Below are positions 1-5,653 of a DNA stretch of 7,128 bases, piece by piece. The position numbers and the translations under genes were made by a program. The number at the start of each line of letters is the position of its first letter. Position 1 is the stretch's first letter. The notes beneath the pieces were generated by a model, which saw nothing but the letters and a program-made list of their open reading frames with translations, was not told the DNA's origin and ran no database searches. The DNA is from Pseudomonadota bacterium (lineage in GTDB: Bacteria; Pseudomonadota; Gammaproteobacteria; JAKAQQ01), in the NCBI GenBank assembly GCA_021819635.1, contig JAKAQQ010000038.1, positions 1-7,128 of the forward strand, in the 5' to 3' direction.

Positions 1-527
1 GCGTGGCCGAGCTTCTCGGTCTCGACGACGGGGCTTTCCTGACCGCCTTCGCCCGTTTCCAGGGAACCGGCCGGCGTTTCCAGATCCACGGGGAGATGGC
101 GGTGGGCGGACGGCGGGTGACGGTCGTCGAGGACTACGCCCACCATCCGCGCGAGATCGAGGCCACGCTTGCCGCCGCCCGTCAGGCCTGGCCGGGGCGG
201 CGTGTGGTGGTCGTCTTCCAGCCGCACCGCTACAGCCGCACCCGCGATCTCCTCGACGCCTTCGCCGACGCCCTCGGGGGGGCGGACGTGCTTCTGCTCA
301 CCGAGGTCTACCCGGGGGGCGAGCGGCCCCTCCCTGGGGTGAACGGCCCGGCGCTCGCCGCGGCGGTCCGCGCCCGCGGGCACGTCACGCCGCTCTTCGC
401 CCCCGACCTCGAACAGCTGGCCGAGGCCCTCGCCGGGACGGTCGAGAACGAGGACGTCGTCCTGGTTCTCGGCGCCGGCGACGTGGCGCGTTTGCCCGCG
501 CGGCTGCGGGCCGGAGGGACCCCGTGA
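1..527 (+). CDS. murC: UDP-N-acetylmuramate--L-alanine ligase, C-terminal part (5' end outside window)
   Basis: Cytoplasmic Mur ligase that adds L-Ala to UDP-MurNAc using ATP, the first step of stem peptide assembly. About 174 residues are visible, reading in the frame that begins at base 3; family members are usually 450-490 aa, so this is the C-terminal third. The GTG at base 3 is an internal codon, not a start. Visible landmarks (counted from that codon) are DYAHHP at 44-49 (E. coli DYGHHP), the strongly conserved FQPHRYSRTRDL at 72-83, EVYPGGE at 101-107 and LGAGD at 156-160. These belong to the third Mur-ligase domain, which helps bind the incoming amino acid. The fragment has no lysine at all. 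The gene ends in a GTGA overlap with murB, which implies co-translation in the dcw operon. The assignment is secure. Confidence 0.96.
   Translation, partial: VAELLGLDDGAFLTAFARFQGTGRRFQIHGEMAVGGRRVTVVEDYAHHPREIEATLAAARQAWPGRRVVVVFQPHRYSRTRDLLDAFADALGGADVLLLTEVYPGGERPLPGVNGPALAAAVRARGHVTPLFAPDLEQLAEALAGTVENEDVVLVLGAGDVARLPARLRAGGTP
513..518 (+). promoter_or_regulatory. Ribosome binding site of murB
   Basis: GGAGGG lies inside the last codons of murC, 5 nt before the GTG at 524. It supports the GTG start that overlaps the murC stop by 4 nt (GTGA). Confidence 0.75.
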
Positions 528-1405
528 GCACGCGCTGGGAGCCCGACGTGCCGCTCGCCCCCCGCACCGCCTGGCGGGTGGGTGGCCCCGCCCGCCGCCT
601 GTGCACGGTCCGCTCGCGCGAGGAATTCCTCGCGGCCCTGGGCGAGCTCGGCCCGGACGAGCCCCTCCTCGTGCTGGGCCTGGGCAGCAACCTCCTCGTG
701 CGGGACGGGGGCTTTGCCGGGGCGGTGATCGTCACTCAGGGTCTCCGCGCCTTCGCCCGGGAAGGAACGCGGATCCGCGCCGAGGCCGGCCTTCCCTGCC
801 CGACTCTGGCGCGCCGTCTCGTGCGCTGGGGGCTCGCCGGAGGGGAATTCCTCGCCGGGATTCCCGGCACGGTTGGCGGGGCGCTGCGCATGAACGCGGG
901 CTGTTTCGGCAGCGAGACCTGGGAGCGGGTGGAGGCGGTGGAGACGGTTGACCGGGCCGGCGCGCTCCGCCGCCGTTGGGCCACCGAGGTGGCGACCGGG
1001 TACCGGACGGCCGCGGTGGACGACGGGGAATACTTTCTCGCCGCCGAGTTCGTGTTCCATCCCGGCACGACCGCGGAGGTGCGGGCGCGGCTCGAGGCGT
1101 TCCTCGACCGCCGCCGGGAGAGCCAGCCGCTCACCGAACCCAACGCCGGCTCGGTCTTCCTGAACCCCCCGGGGACGCACGCCGGTCGTCTCATCGAGGA
1201 GGCGGGGCTCAAGGGCTTCGCCGTGGGCGGCGCCCGGGTCTCGGAGCGTCACGCCAATTTCATCGTCACCCGCCCCGGCGCGCGCGCGCGGGACGTCGAG
1301 GAGCTCATCCGCCACGTCCAGGAGACCGTCTTTGCGCGCCGCGGCGTGCGCCTCGTGACGGAAGTCCGCATCGTCGGCGAGGAGGGGAATCGTGCCGGTG
1401 CCTGA
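524..1405 (+). CDS. murB: UDP-N-acetylenolpyruvoylglucosamine reductase (short, type II MurB)
   Basis: FAD enzyme of the cytoplasm that reduces UDP-GlcNAc-enolpyruvate to UDP-MurNAc with NADPH. At 293 aa it is the short type II form, unlike the ~340 aa type I enzyme of E. coli. Seen in the protein: the N-terminal TAWRVGGPA block (15-23), FAD-binding LGLGSNLLVRDGG (51-63) and GIPGTVGGA (112-120), followed by NAG (124-126). The expected catalytic residues are all present: Arg in GYR (R161), the proton-donor Ser in NAGSVFLNPP (S210), and Glu in TEVRIVGE (E280). AGRLIEEAGLKG (220-231) and ERHANFIV (241-248) are also typical. The start is GTG, chosen for the Shine-Dalgarno GGAGGG and the 4 nt overlap with murC. 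Its product is the substrate of MurC encoded just upstream. It holds only one lysine (K230). The 3' end overlaps ddl by 14 nt. Confidence 0.96.
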   Translation: MSTRWEPDVPLAPRTAWRVGGPARRLCTVRSREEFLAALGELGPDEPLLVLGLGSNLLVRDGGFAGAVIVTQGLRAFAREGTRIRAEAGLPCPTLARRLVRWGLAGGEFLAGIPGTVGGALRMNAGCFGSETWERVEAVETVDRAGALRRRWATEVATGYRTAAVDDGEYFLAAEFVFHPGTTAEVRARLEAFLDRRRESQPLTEPNAGSVFLNPPGTHAGRLIEEAGLKGFAVGGARVSERHANFIVTRPGARARDVEELIRHVQETVFARRGVRLVTEVRIVGEEGNRAGA

Positions 1406-2330
1406 CGCCGCCCGCCGGGGCCCGGTCGCGGTGCTCGCCGGAGGCGTATCCGGGGAGCGGTCCGTCTCGCTCGAGAGCGGGGCGGCCGTCGCCCGGGCGC
1501 TCGCCGCCCGCGGGATCGAGACGCTCCTTCTCGATCCCGCGGCGGAAGACTTCGTCGCCCGCCTCCTCGCCGCGCGGGCGGAGCGCGTCTTCGTCCTCGT
1601 CCACGGGCGCGGCGGGGAGGACGGGACCCTCCAGGGGCTGCTCGAGACTCTGGGCCTTCCCTACACCGGGTGCGGGGTGCTCGCGAGCGCGCTTGCGTTC
1701 GACAAGGTGCGCAGCAAATGGATCTGGAAGGCCCACGGCCTTCCGGTCCCCGAGGGGTGGGCGCTCGCGCGCGGGGAAAGCCTGCCGCGGACGGAGACCC
1801 TCGCCTGGCCTCTGTGCGTGAAGCCCTCCCAGGAAGGCTCGAGCCTCGGGGTGAGCCGCGTCGAGCGGCCCGGGGACCTTCCCGCGGCGCTCGAGCGGGC
1901 GTGGGGGTTCGGTCCGGTTGCCCTGGTCGAGGAATGGCTCGCGGGCGACGAGCTCACCGTGAGTCTTCTGGGCGGGCGGGCGCTCCCGGCCGTGTGCATC
2001 CGGCCCCGCCGTCCGTTCTACGACTACGTCGCCAAGTACGAGGACGCGGGCACCGAGTACTTCTGCCCCGCGGATCTCGAGGCCGGCTTCGCGGACGAGC
2101 TCGCGGACCTCGCCCGACGGGCGTTCGCCCTGCTCGGAGGCCGCGGCTGGGGCCGGGTCGACTTCCGGCTCGGGTCCGACGGCCGTCCGCGTCTTCTCGA
2201 ACTCAACACCGTCCCCGGCATGACGTCCCACAGCCTCTTTCCCATGGCGGCGCGGGCGGCGGGGCTCGACTTCACGGAACTGTGCCTCGCCGTGCTCGCC
2301 GAGACGCCGGGGGGGGACGCCGGTGGCTGA
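1392..2330 (+). CDS. ddl: D-alanine--D-alanine ligase
   Basis: ATP-grasp ligase of the cytoplasm that makes the D-Ala-D-Ala dipeptide used by MurF. At 312 aa it is close to E. coli DdlB (306). Landmarks: GGVSGERSVSLESG (17-30) with catalytic E22, HGRGGEDGTLQG (71-82), DKVRSK (104-109), ATP lysine K144, SQEGSSLG (146-153) with S150, omega loop FYDYVAKYEDAG (209-220), E187, R255, D257, E270, N272 and S281. From K144 onward the numbers match those of E. coli DdlB. Lys-Tyr at 215-216 in the omega loop is the pattern of true D-Ala ligases rather than the D-lactate ligases of vancomycin resistance. The start is GTG at 1392, 4 nt after GGAGGGG (1381-1387); GTG at 1398 is an alternative that removes two residues. 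It overlaps murB by 14 nt and ftsQ by 8 nt. The family often carries the symbol ddlB in this context. Confidence 0.96.
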   Translation: MPVPDAARRGPVAVLAGGVSGERSVSLESGAAVARALAARGIETLLLDPAAEDFVARLLAARAERVFVLVHGRGGEDGTLQGLLETLGLPYTGCGVLASALAFDKVRSKWIWKAHGLPVPEGWALARGESLPRTETLAWPLCVKPSQEGSSLGVSRVERPGDLPAALERAWGFGPVALVEEWLAGDELTVSLLGGRALPAVCIRPRRPFYDYVAKYEDAGTEYFCPADLEAGFADELADLARRAFALLGGRGWGRVDFRLGSDGRPRLLELNTVPGMTSHSLFPMAARAAGLDFTELCLAVLAETPGGDAGG

Positions 2331-3036
2331 GCGCCCGCCCGCCTTCGCGCGCCTCCGGCTCCCCGCCGTGGTGCTGCTGCTCCTCGTCGCCGCGGCGGGG
2401 GGGGGCGCGCTCCTCTCGCTCCCGCGCGTGCGCCGGGTCGTGCTCCGGGGGGTGCCGCCGGAGGTGCCGCGAACGACGCTCGTCGCGCTTCTCCACCGCG
2501 ATCTCGGGCGGCCCTGGTTCTTGGTCGATCTCGGCCGCGTGCGCCGACGCCTCGCGCGCATCCCCTGGGTGGGGCGCGTGAGCGTCCGCCGCCGCTGGCC
2601 CGCGAGCCTCGTCGTCCGCCTCGCCGCCCGCGTGGCCGTCGCCCGCTGGAACGGGGTCGGGCTTCTCGACCGTCGCGGGAAGATCTTCGCGCTCGCGCGC
2701 GGCGGGCTCGGCCGGGGGCTCCCCCGCCTCGCCGGTCCGCCGGGAAGCCTCCGTCTCGTCTTCGCCGAGTTCCGCCGGTGGTGGCCGCTTCTCGCGCGCG
2801 CGCGGCTGACCCCCACGGCCCTGAGCATGGACCGCCGCGGGGGGGTCGTGCTCCGCCTCCGCCGCGGGCCCACGCTCCGGCTCGGGGCGCGCGACCGCCG
2901 CGCCCGCCTCCTTCTCTTCCTGACGGCCGCGCTCCCCACGCTCCGCCCGCGCTGGCGGCGGGTGCGCTACGTCGATCTGCGTTACCCGAGCGGCTTTGCC
3001 GTCGGATGGCGCCCCGCCACGAGGACCGCTTCATGA
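2323..3036 (+). CDS. ftsQ: Cell division protein FtsQ (arginine-rich)
   Basis: Bitopic inner membrane protein that links the early cytoplasmic divisome to FtsL/FtsB and the septal synthase. It is 237 aa, shorter than E. coli FtsQ (276). A short cytoplasmic tail (1-13) is followed by one transmembrane helix (about 14-33), then the POTRA domain (about 36-108) with the hallmark IPWVGRVSVRRRWP (80-93), then the beta domain ending in YVDLRYPSGFAVGW (216-229). The GTG start overlaps ddl by 8 nt; only a G-run (2309-2316) precedes it, so the ribosome binding site is weak and expression probably relies on coupling to ddl. Composition is odd: 50 Arg and one Lys (K120) against 9 Asp+Glu, so the periplasmic part is very strongly basic. 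The downstream end overlaps ftsA by 4 nt (ATGA). Identification rests on position, topology and the POTRA and C-terminal motifs. Confidence 0.93.
   Translation: MAERPPAFARLRLPAVVLLLLVAAAGGGALLSLPRVRRVVLRGVPPEVPRTTLVALLHRDLGRPWFLVDLGRVRRRLARIPWVGRVSVRRRWPASLVVRLAARVAVARWNGVGLLDRRGKIFALARGGLGRGLPRLAGPPGSLRLVFAEFRRWWPLLARARLTPTALSMDRRGGVVLRLRRGPTLRLGARDRRARLLLFLTAALPTLRPRWRRVRYVDLRYPSGFAVGWRPATRTAS
3021..3025 (+). promoter_or_regulatory. Ribosome binding site of ftsA
   Basis: GAGGA lies 7 nt before ATG 3033, inside the end of ftsQ. It decides the ftsA start: the reading frame is open well upstream within ftsQ, but the family N-terminus (a few residues before GLDVGT) fits ATG 3033. Confidence 0.65.
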
Positions 3037-4283
3037 AACACCTCCGGGACAAGACACTCCTTGCCGGTCTTGATGTCGGCACCTCGAAGGTCCTGGTCGT
3101 CGTCGGCGAACGGCACGACGACGGACGGGTCGAGATCATCGCCAGCGGCACGCACCCTGCCCGCGGCCTCAAGCGGGGCATCGTGGTCGACATCGAAACG
3201 ACGGCCTACTCCATCCAGCACGCGGTCGAGGCCGCCGAGCTCATGGCCGGGGCGCCCCTCCGCGGCGTCTACGTCGGGATCGCCGGGGCCCACATCCGCG
3301 GCATCAACTCGCACGGCAACGTGGCCATCCACCACAGCGAAGTCGGTGCCCGCGACGTCGACCGTGTGCTCGACGCCGCCCGCGCCGTCGCCATCCCCAC
3401 CGACCAGCAGGTCCTGCACGTCATCGAGCAGGAGTTCATTCTCGACCGGCAGGACGGGATCCGCGATCCCGTCGGCATGACGGGCGTGCGCCTCGACGCC
3501 CGCGTGCACATCGTGACCGCGGCGGCCACCGCCGTCCAGTGTCTCGAGAAATGCACCGAACGCTGCGGCCTCGAGGTCGAGGGCCTCGTGCTCGAACAGT
3601 ACGCCTCGGCGTTTGCGGTTCTGAGCGACGACGATCTCGACCGCGGGGTCTGCCTCCTCGACATCGGGGCGGGGTCGGCCGACCTGGCCGTCTTCCGCAA
3701 GGGAACGATCCAGCACACCCGTTCGTTCGAGACCGTCTCGGGGGACGTCGTGACCAACCATCTCGCGCTCTGGCTCCGGACCTCGTCCTACCACGCCGAA
3801 GAACTCAAGATTCGCCACGGCGCGGCCTTGGTCGAGATCGTCCCCCCCCAGGAGACCGTCGAGGTTCCGAGCGGGGGGGAGCGGGCCGCCAGCAAGCTCT
3901 CGCGCCAGAATCTCGCCGCCGAGATCCGCCGCTGCTACGAGTATTTCTACGAGCTCGTCGCCACCGAGCTCCGCGAGTCGGGCTGGGACGAGGCGCTTGG
4001 CGCCGGGTTCGTCCTGACCGGCGGCGGCGCCAAGATGGAGGGGGCGATCGAGCTCGCGGAGGAGTTCTTTCACGCCCCGGTGCGCTTGGGGCTCCCGACC
4101 GCCCTGGGCGGGTTGAGCGAGGTCGTCTCCAATCCCGCGTACGCGACCGGGGTGGGTCTGGTGGCCTACGCCGCCCAGCAGACCCCGCCCGCCCGCGCGC
4201 GGTGGTACGCGCGCCGGAAATCCCCGGCCTCCGGCGCGCCCCTCTGGAGCCGCCTCCGCGGCTGGTTCGAGGGGCATTTCTGA
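3033..4283 (+). CDS. ftsA: Cell division protein FtsA
   Basis: Actin-like ATPase that tethers FtsZ filaments to the inner membrane and recruits later divisome proteins. It is 416 aa (E. coli 420). Seen in order: phosphate-1 loop GLDVGTSK (12-19); the FtsA-specific 1C domain (about 85-165) with INSHGNVAI (91-99) and VGMTGVRLDARVHIVT (147-162); phosphate-2 motif DIGAGSADLAVF (210-221); adenosine motif LTGGGAKMEG (328-337); and a C-terminal amphipathic helix PLWSRLRGWFEGHF (403-416) that serves as the membrane anchor. The phosphate-2 motif departs from the usual DIGGGTTD form, and the usual T-x-D-I-A is TNHLA (241-245), with His in place of Asp. ATG 3033 overlaps the ftsQ stop by 4 nt. With 10 lysines it is the least lysine-poor protein here. 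The stop forms TGATG with a possible mini-ORF that leads into ftsZ. Confidence 0.96.
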   Translation: MKHLRDKTLLAGLDVGTSKVLVVVGERHDDGRVEIIASGTHPARGLKRGIVVDIETTAYSIQHAVEAAELMAGAPLRGVYVGIAGAHIRGINSHGNVAIHHSEVGARDVDRVLDAARAVAIPTDQQVLHVIEQEFILDRQDGIRDPVGMTGVRLDARVHIVTAAATAVQCLEKCTERCGLEVEGLVLEQYASAFAVLSDDDLDRGVCLLDIGAGSADLAVFRKGTIQHTRSFETVSGDVVTNHLALWLRTSSYHAEELKIRHGAALVEIVPPQETVEVPSGGERAASKLSRQNLAAEIRRCYEYFYELVATELRESGWDEALGAGFVLTGGGAKMEGAIELAEEFFHAPVRLGLPTALGGLSEVVSNPAYATGVGLVAYAAQQTPPARARWYARRKSPASGAPLWSRLRGWFEGHF

Positions 4284-4348
4284 TGCCGCCCCGCCCGTTT
4301 CCCCCGTTTTCCCTGTCCCCCCCATTCCCCCGAGGAGGCGCACCATGA
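4283..4348 (+). CDS. Possible 21-residue proline-rich leader peptide bridging ftsA and ftsZ
   Basis: ATG 4283 overlaps the ftsA stop by one base (TGATG), follows GAGGGG (4269-4274) by 8 nt, and opens 21 codons ending in a TGA that overlaps the ftsZ ATG (ATGA at 4345-4348). The peptide starts MPPRPFPPFS and has 9 prolines, including PP pairs, so translation could be slow and depend on EF-P. Its last codons contain the ftsZ Shine-Dalgarno AGGAGG, so a translating ribosome would cover that site and could reinitiate at ftsZ. I know no described peptide of this kind. Caution: the GAGGGG also encodes FtsA residues, the closing overlap follows whenever this frame is open and the second ftsZ codon begins with A, and C-rich DNA is naturally poor in stops. 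It may be a chance reading of an untranslated spacer. Confidence 0.27.
   Translation: MPPRPFPPFSLSPPFPRGGAP
4286..4331 (+). promoter_or_regulatory. C-rich tract with G-quadruplex motif on the template strand, before ftsZ
   Basis: 40 of 46 bases are pyrimidines, with only five G and one A. There are six C runs of three or more (4289-4292, 4294-4296, 4301-4305, 4311-4313, 4317-4323, 4327-4331), separated by 1 to 5 bases. On the - strand these are G runs fitting the G3+N1-7 quadruplex pattern. The tract contains imperfect repeats of the form CCCGTTTCCC. It fills most of the only non-overlapping spacer in the ftsQAZ block. A C-rich, G-poor transcript is also the kind of sequence Rho prefers. The pattern is seen; any regulatory role is inferred. 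Confidence 0.4.
4333..4338 (+). promoter_or_regulatory. Strong ribosome binding site of ftsZ
   Basis: AGGAGG matches the anti-Shine-Dalgarno perfectly and sits 6 nt before ATG 4345. It is the strongest site in the window, consistent with FtsZ being needed in many more copies than FtsQ or FtsA. Confidence 0.9.
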
Positions 4349-5550
4349 GCACCTACCAACTCGTCGAAGAACCCGCCCGCAACGCCGTCATCAAGGTGAT
4401 CGGGGTCGGTGGCGGCGGCGGCAACGCCGTCGCCTACATGCAGACCACCGGTGTCGAAGGCGTCGAGCTCGTGGCGGTGAACACCGATCTCCAGGCCCTC
4501 CGGGCCACCGGGGTCCGCACGTGCGTGCAGATCGGCGCCTCCCTCACCCGCGGGCTCGGCGCCGGGTCCGACCCCGAAATCGGGCGGCAGGCCGCGCTCG
4601 AGGACCGCGACCGCCTCGAGGACACCGTGCGCGGTGCCGACATGGTCTTCATCACCGCGGGGATGGGTGGAGGCACGGGCACCGGGGCGAGCGTGGTCCT
4701 GGCCCAGCTCGCACGCGAATCGGGGGCGCTGGTCGTCGCCGTCGTCACCCGGCCGTTCCAACTCGAGGGCCGCCGCCGGCTCGAGGCCGCGGACCGTGGT
4801 CTCGAGCTCCTCGCCCAGCACGCCGACTCGCTCATCGTCGTGCCCAACGAGAAACTCTTCAGCGTTCTGGGACCGGACTGCACCCTCGACGAGGCCTTCG
4901 AGACCGCCAACGGGGTCCTCGTCGGGGCCGTGCGCGGCATCGCGGACCTGATCACCCGTCCGGGCCGCATGAACCTCGATTTTGCCGACGTGCGCGCGGT
5001 CATGACCCAGAACGGAACCGCGGTCATGGGCAGCGGTGTGGCCGAGGGGCCGGGGCGCGCGGCCGAGGCCACGCGCCAGGCGATCGAGAGCCCGCTCCTC
5101 GAGAACGTGACGCTCAAGGGCGCACGGGGCGTGCTCGTCAACGTGAGCTGCGGGACGAGTCCGACCTTGGCCGAGGTCGCCGAGATCGGACGCATGATCG
5201 GCGAGGTGGCGGCCGAGGACGCCGTGGTCAAGGTCGGGACGCACCACGACACCGAGCTTGGCGGTCGGCTGCGCGTGACGGTCGTCGCCACCGGGCTCGC
5301 CGGACCGCGGCCGCCCGCGGGGGCGATCCCGCGCCTTGCCCCCGAGCCCGAGCCCGCCCCCGCGGCGCGGCCCAAGCCCCTCGGGGTGCGCGGTCCCTCG
5401 CCGCAGCCGCCGGTGTTCCCCGAGTTCGAGCCGCTGGTGCCGTCCGCGCCCCGCCGTCGCGCGGGCCCGCCGAGCCCGCCGGTCCTCGGGGACGACGCCC
5501 GGGTGGAGAACCCCGAACTTCCGGCCTTTCTCCGGCGGCAGGCCGACTGA
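4345..5550 (+). CDS. ftsZ: Cell division GTPase FtsZ
   Basis: Tubulin-like GTPase that polymerises into the cytokinetic Z ring. It is 401 aa (E. coli 383). Motifs in order: [10 protein letters not shown] (20-29), NTDLQAL (46-52), [10 protein letters not shown] (72-81), tubulin signature [11 protein letters not shown] (106-116), synergy (T7) loop [11 protein letters not shown] (207-217) with N210, D212 and D215, and VTVVATGL (311-318). A Pro/Ala-rich flexible linker (about 320-387) leads to the C-terminal peptide [13 protein letters not shown] (389-401), the conserved tail that binds FtsA and ZipA. GTP-binding and catalytic residues are all present, so it should be active. Several usually conserved positions differ: GASVV for [14 protein letters not shown] for the S-E-M-G-x-A-M-M-G segment, and [13 protein letters not shown] where E. 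coli has SLDPDMNDELRVT. ATG 4345 is set by AGGAGG six bases upstream. It shares the operon with its anchor FtsA. Confidence 0.97.
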   Translation: MSTYQLVEEPARNAVIKVIGVGGGGGNAVAYMQTTGVEGVELVAVNTDLQALRATGVRTCVQIGASLTRGLGAGSDPEIGRQAALEDRDRLEDTVRGADMVFITAGMGGGTGTGASVVLAQLARESGALVVAVVTRPFQLEGRRRLEAADRGLELLAQHADSLIVVPNEKLFSVLGPDCTLDEAFETANGVLVGAVRGIADLITRPGRMNLDFADVRAVMTQNGTAVMGSGVAEGPGRAAEATRQAIESPLLENVTLKGARGVLVNVSCGTSPTLAEVAEIGRMIGEVAAEDAVVKVGTHHDTELGGRLRVTVVATGLAGPRPPAGAIPRLAPEPEPAPAARPKPLGVRGPSPQPPVFPEFEPLVPSAPRRRAGPPSPPVLGDDARVENPELPAFLRRQAD

Positions 5551-5573
5551 GGGGCCGGGGGAGGGTGTCCGGG
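5551..5573 (+). promoter_or_regulatory. G-quadruplex motif directly after the ftsZ stop
   Basis: Four G runs, GGGG (5551-5554), GGGGG (5557-5561), GGG (5563-5565) and GGG (5571-5573), have loops of 2, 1 and 5 bases. It lies on the coding strand, so it would also form in the ftsZ mRNA. It occupies the place where the -35 element of the lpxC promoter would be expected. There is no T run, so it is not an intrinsic terminator. Confidence 0.4.
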
Positions 5574-5589
5574 CTGTGTCGGAAGGCCG

Positions 5590-5598
5590 TGTTACAAT
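5590..5598 (+). promoter_or_regulatory. Extended -10 promoter of lpxC
   Basis: TGTTACAAT contains TACAAT (5593-5598, five of six matches to TATAAT) preceded by TG and one base, the extended -10 form that can work without a good -35. I see no -35 hexamer at 16-18 nt. Transcription would start near 5605, leaving a leader of about 50 nt before GTG 5654. It stands out because such A/T-rich hexamers are rare in this DNA. It would let lpxC be expressed apart from the division genes. Confidence 0.6.
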
Positions 5599-5615
5599 GG
5601 GCAGACAACTACGTC

Positions 5616-5634
5616 CGGCCCCGAGGTGGGGTCG
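5616..5634 (+). other. Hairpin in the lpxC leader with GAGGT in its loop
   Basis: CGGCCCC (5616-5622) pairs with GGGGTCG (5628-5634), seven pairs including one G-U, around the loop GAGGT (5623-5627). The loop copies the true lpxC ribosome binding site GAGGT found 20 nt downstream. Pairing is seen; function is unknown. Confidence 0.35.
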
Positions 5635-5642
5635 CAAGGGAC

Positions 5643-5647
5643 GAGGT
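5643..5647 (+). promoter_or_regulatory. Ribosome binding site of lpxC
   Basis: GAGGT lies 6 nt before GTG 5654. It decides the lpxC start against the in-frame ATG at 5597, which has no such site and overlaps the -10 hexamer. Confidence 0.75.
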
Positions 5648-5653
5648 CACGAC

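Noticed and set aside
3..5. GTG at base 3 as a true gene start
   Set aside because: It lies inside MurC; the fragment lacks the ATP-binding and central domains, which must lie upstream of the window.
2793..2806. Alternating CG stretch in ftsQ as a Z-DNA or repeat element
   Set aside because: It simply encodes the Leu-Ala-Arg-Ala-Arg segment with GC-rich codons; a similar stretch in murB near 1279 has the same cause.
1305..2939. A 544-codon open frame on the - strand across ddl and ftsQ
   Set aside because: Antisense shadow with strongly skewed composition and no domain pattern, while ddl and ftsQ carry clear family motifs.
3805..5637. A 610-codon open frame on the - strand across ftsA and ftsZ
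   Set aside because: Pure antisense shadow of two certain genes; the predicted protein is dominated by Arg, Gly, Pro and Ala and has no recognisable motif.
5597..5653. ATG 5597 as the start of lpxC
   Set aside because: It overlaps the -10 hexamer TACAAT, lacks a ribosome binding site and adds 19 residues unlike the LpxC N-terminus.
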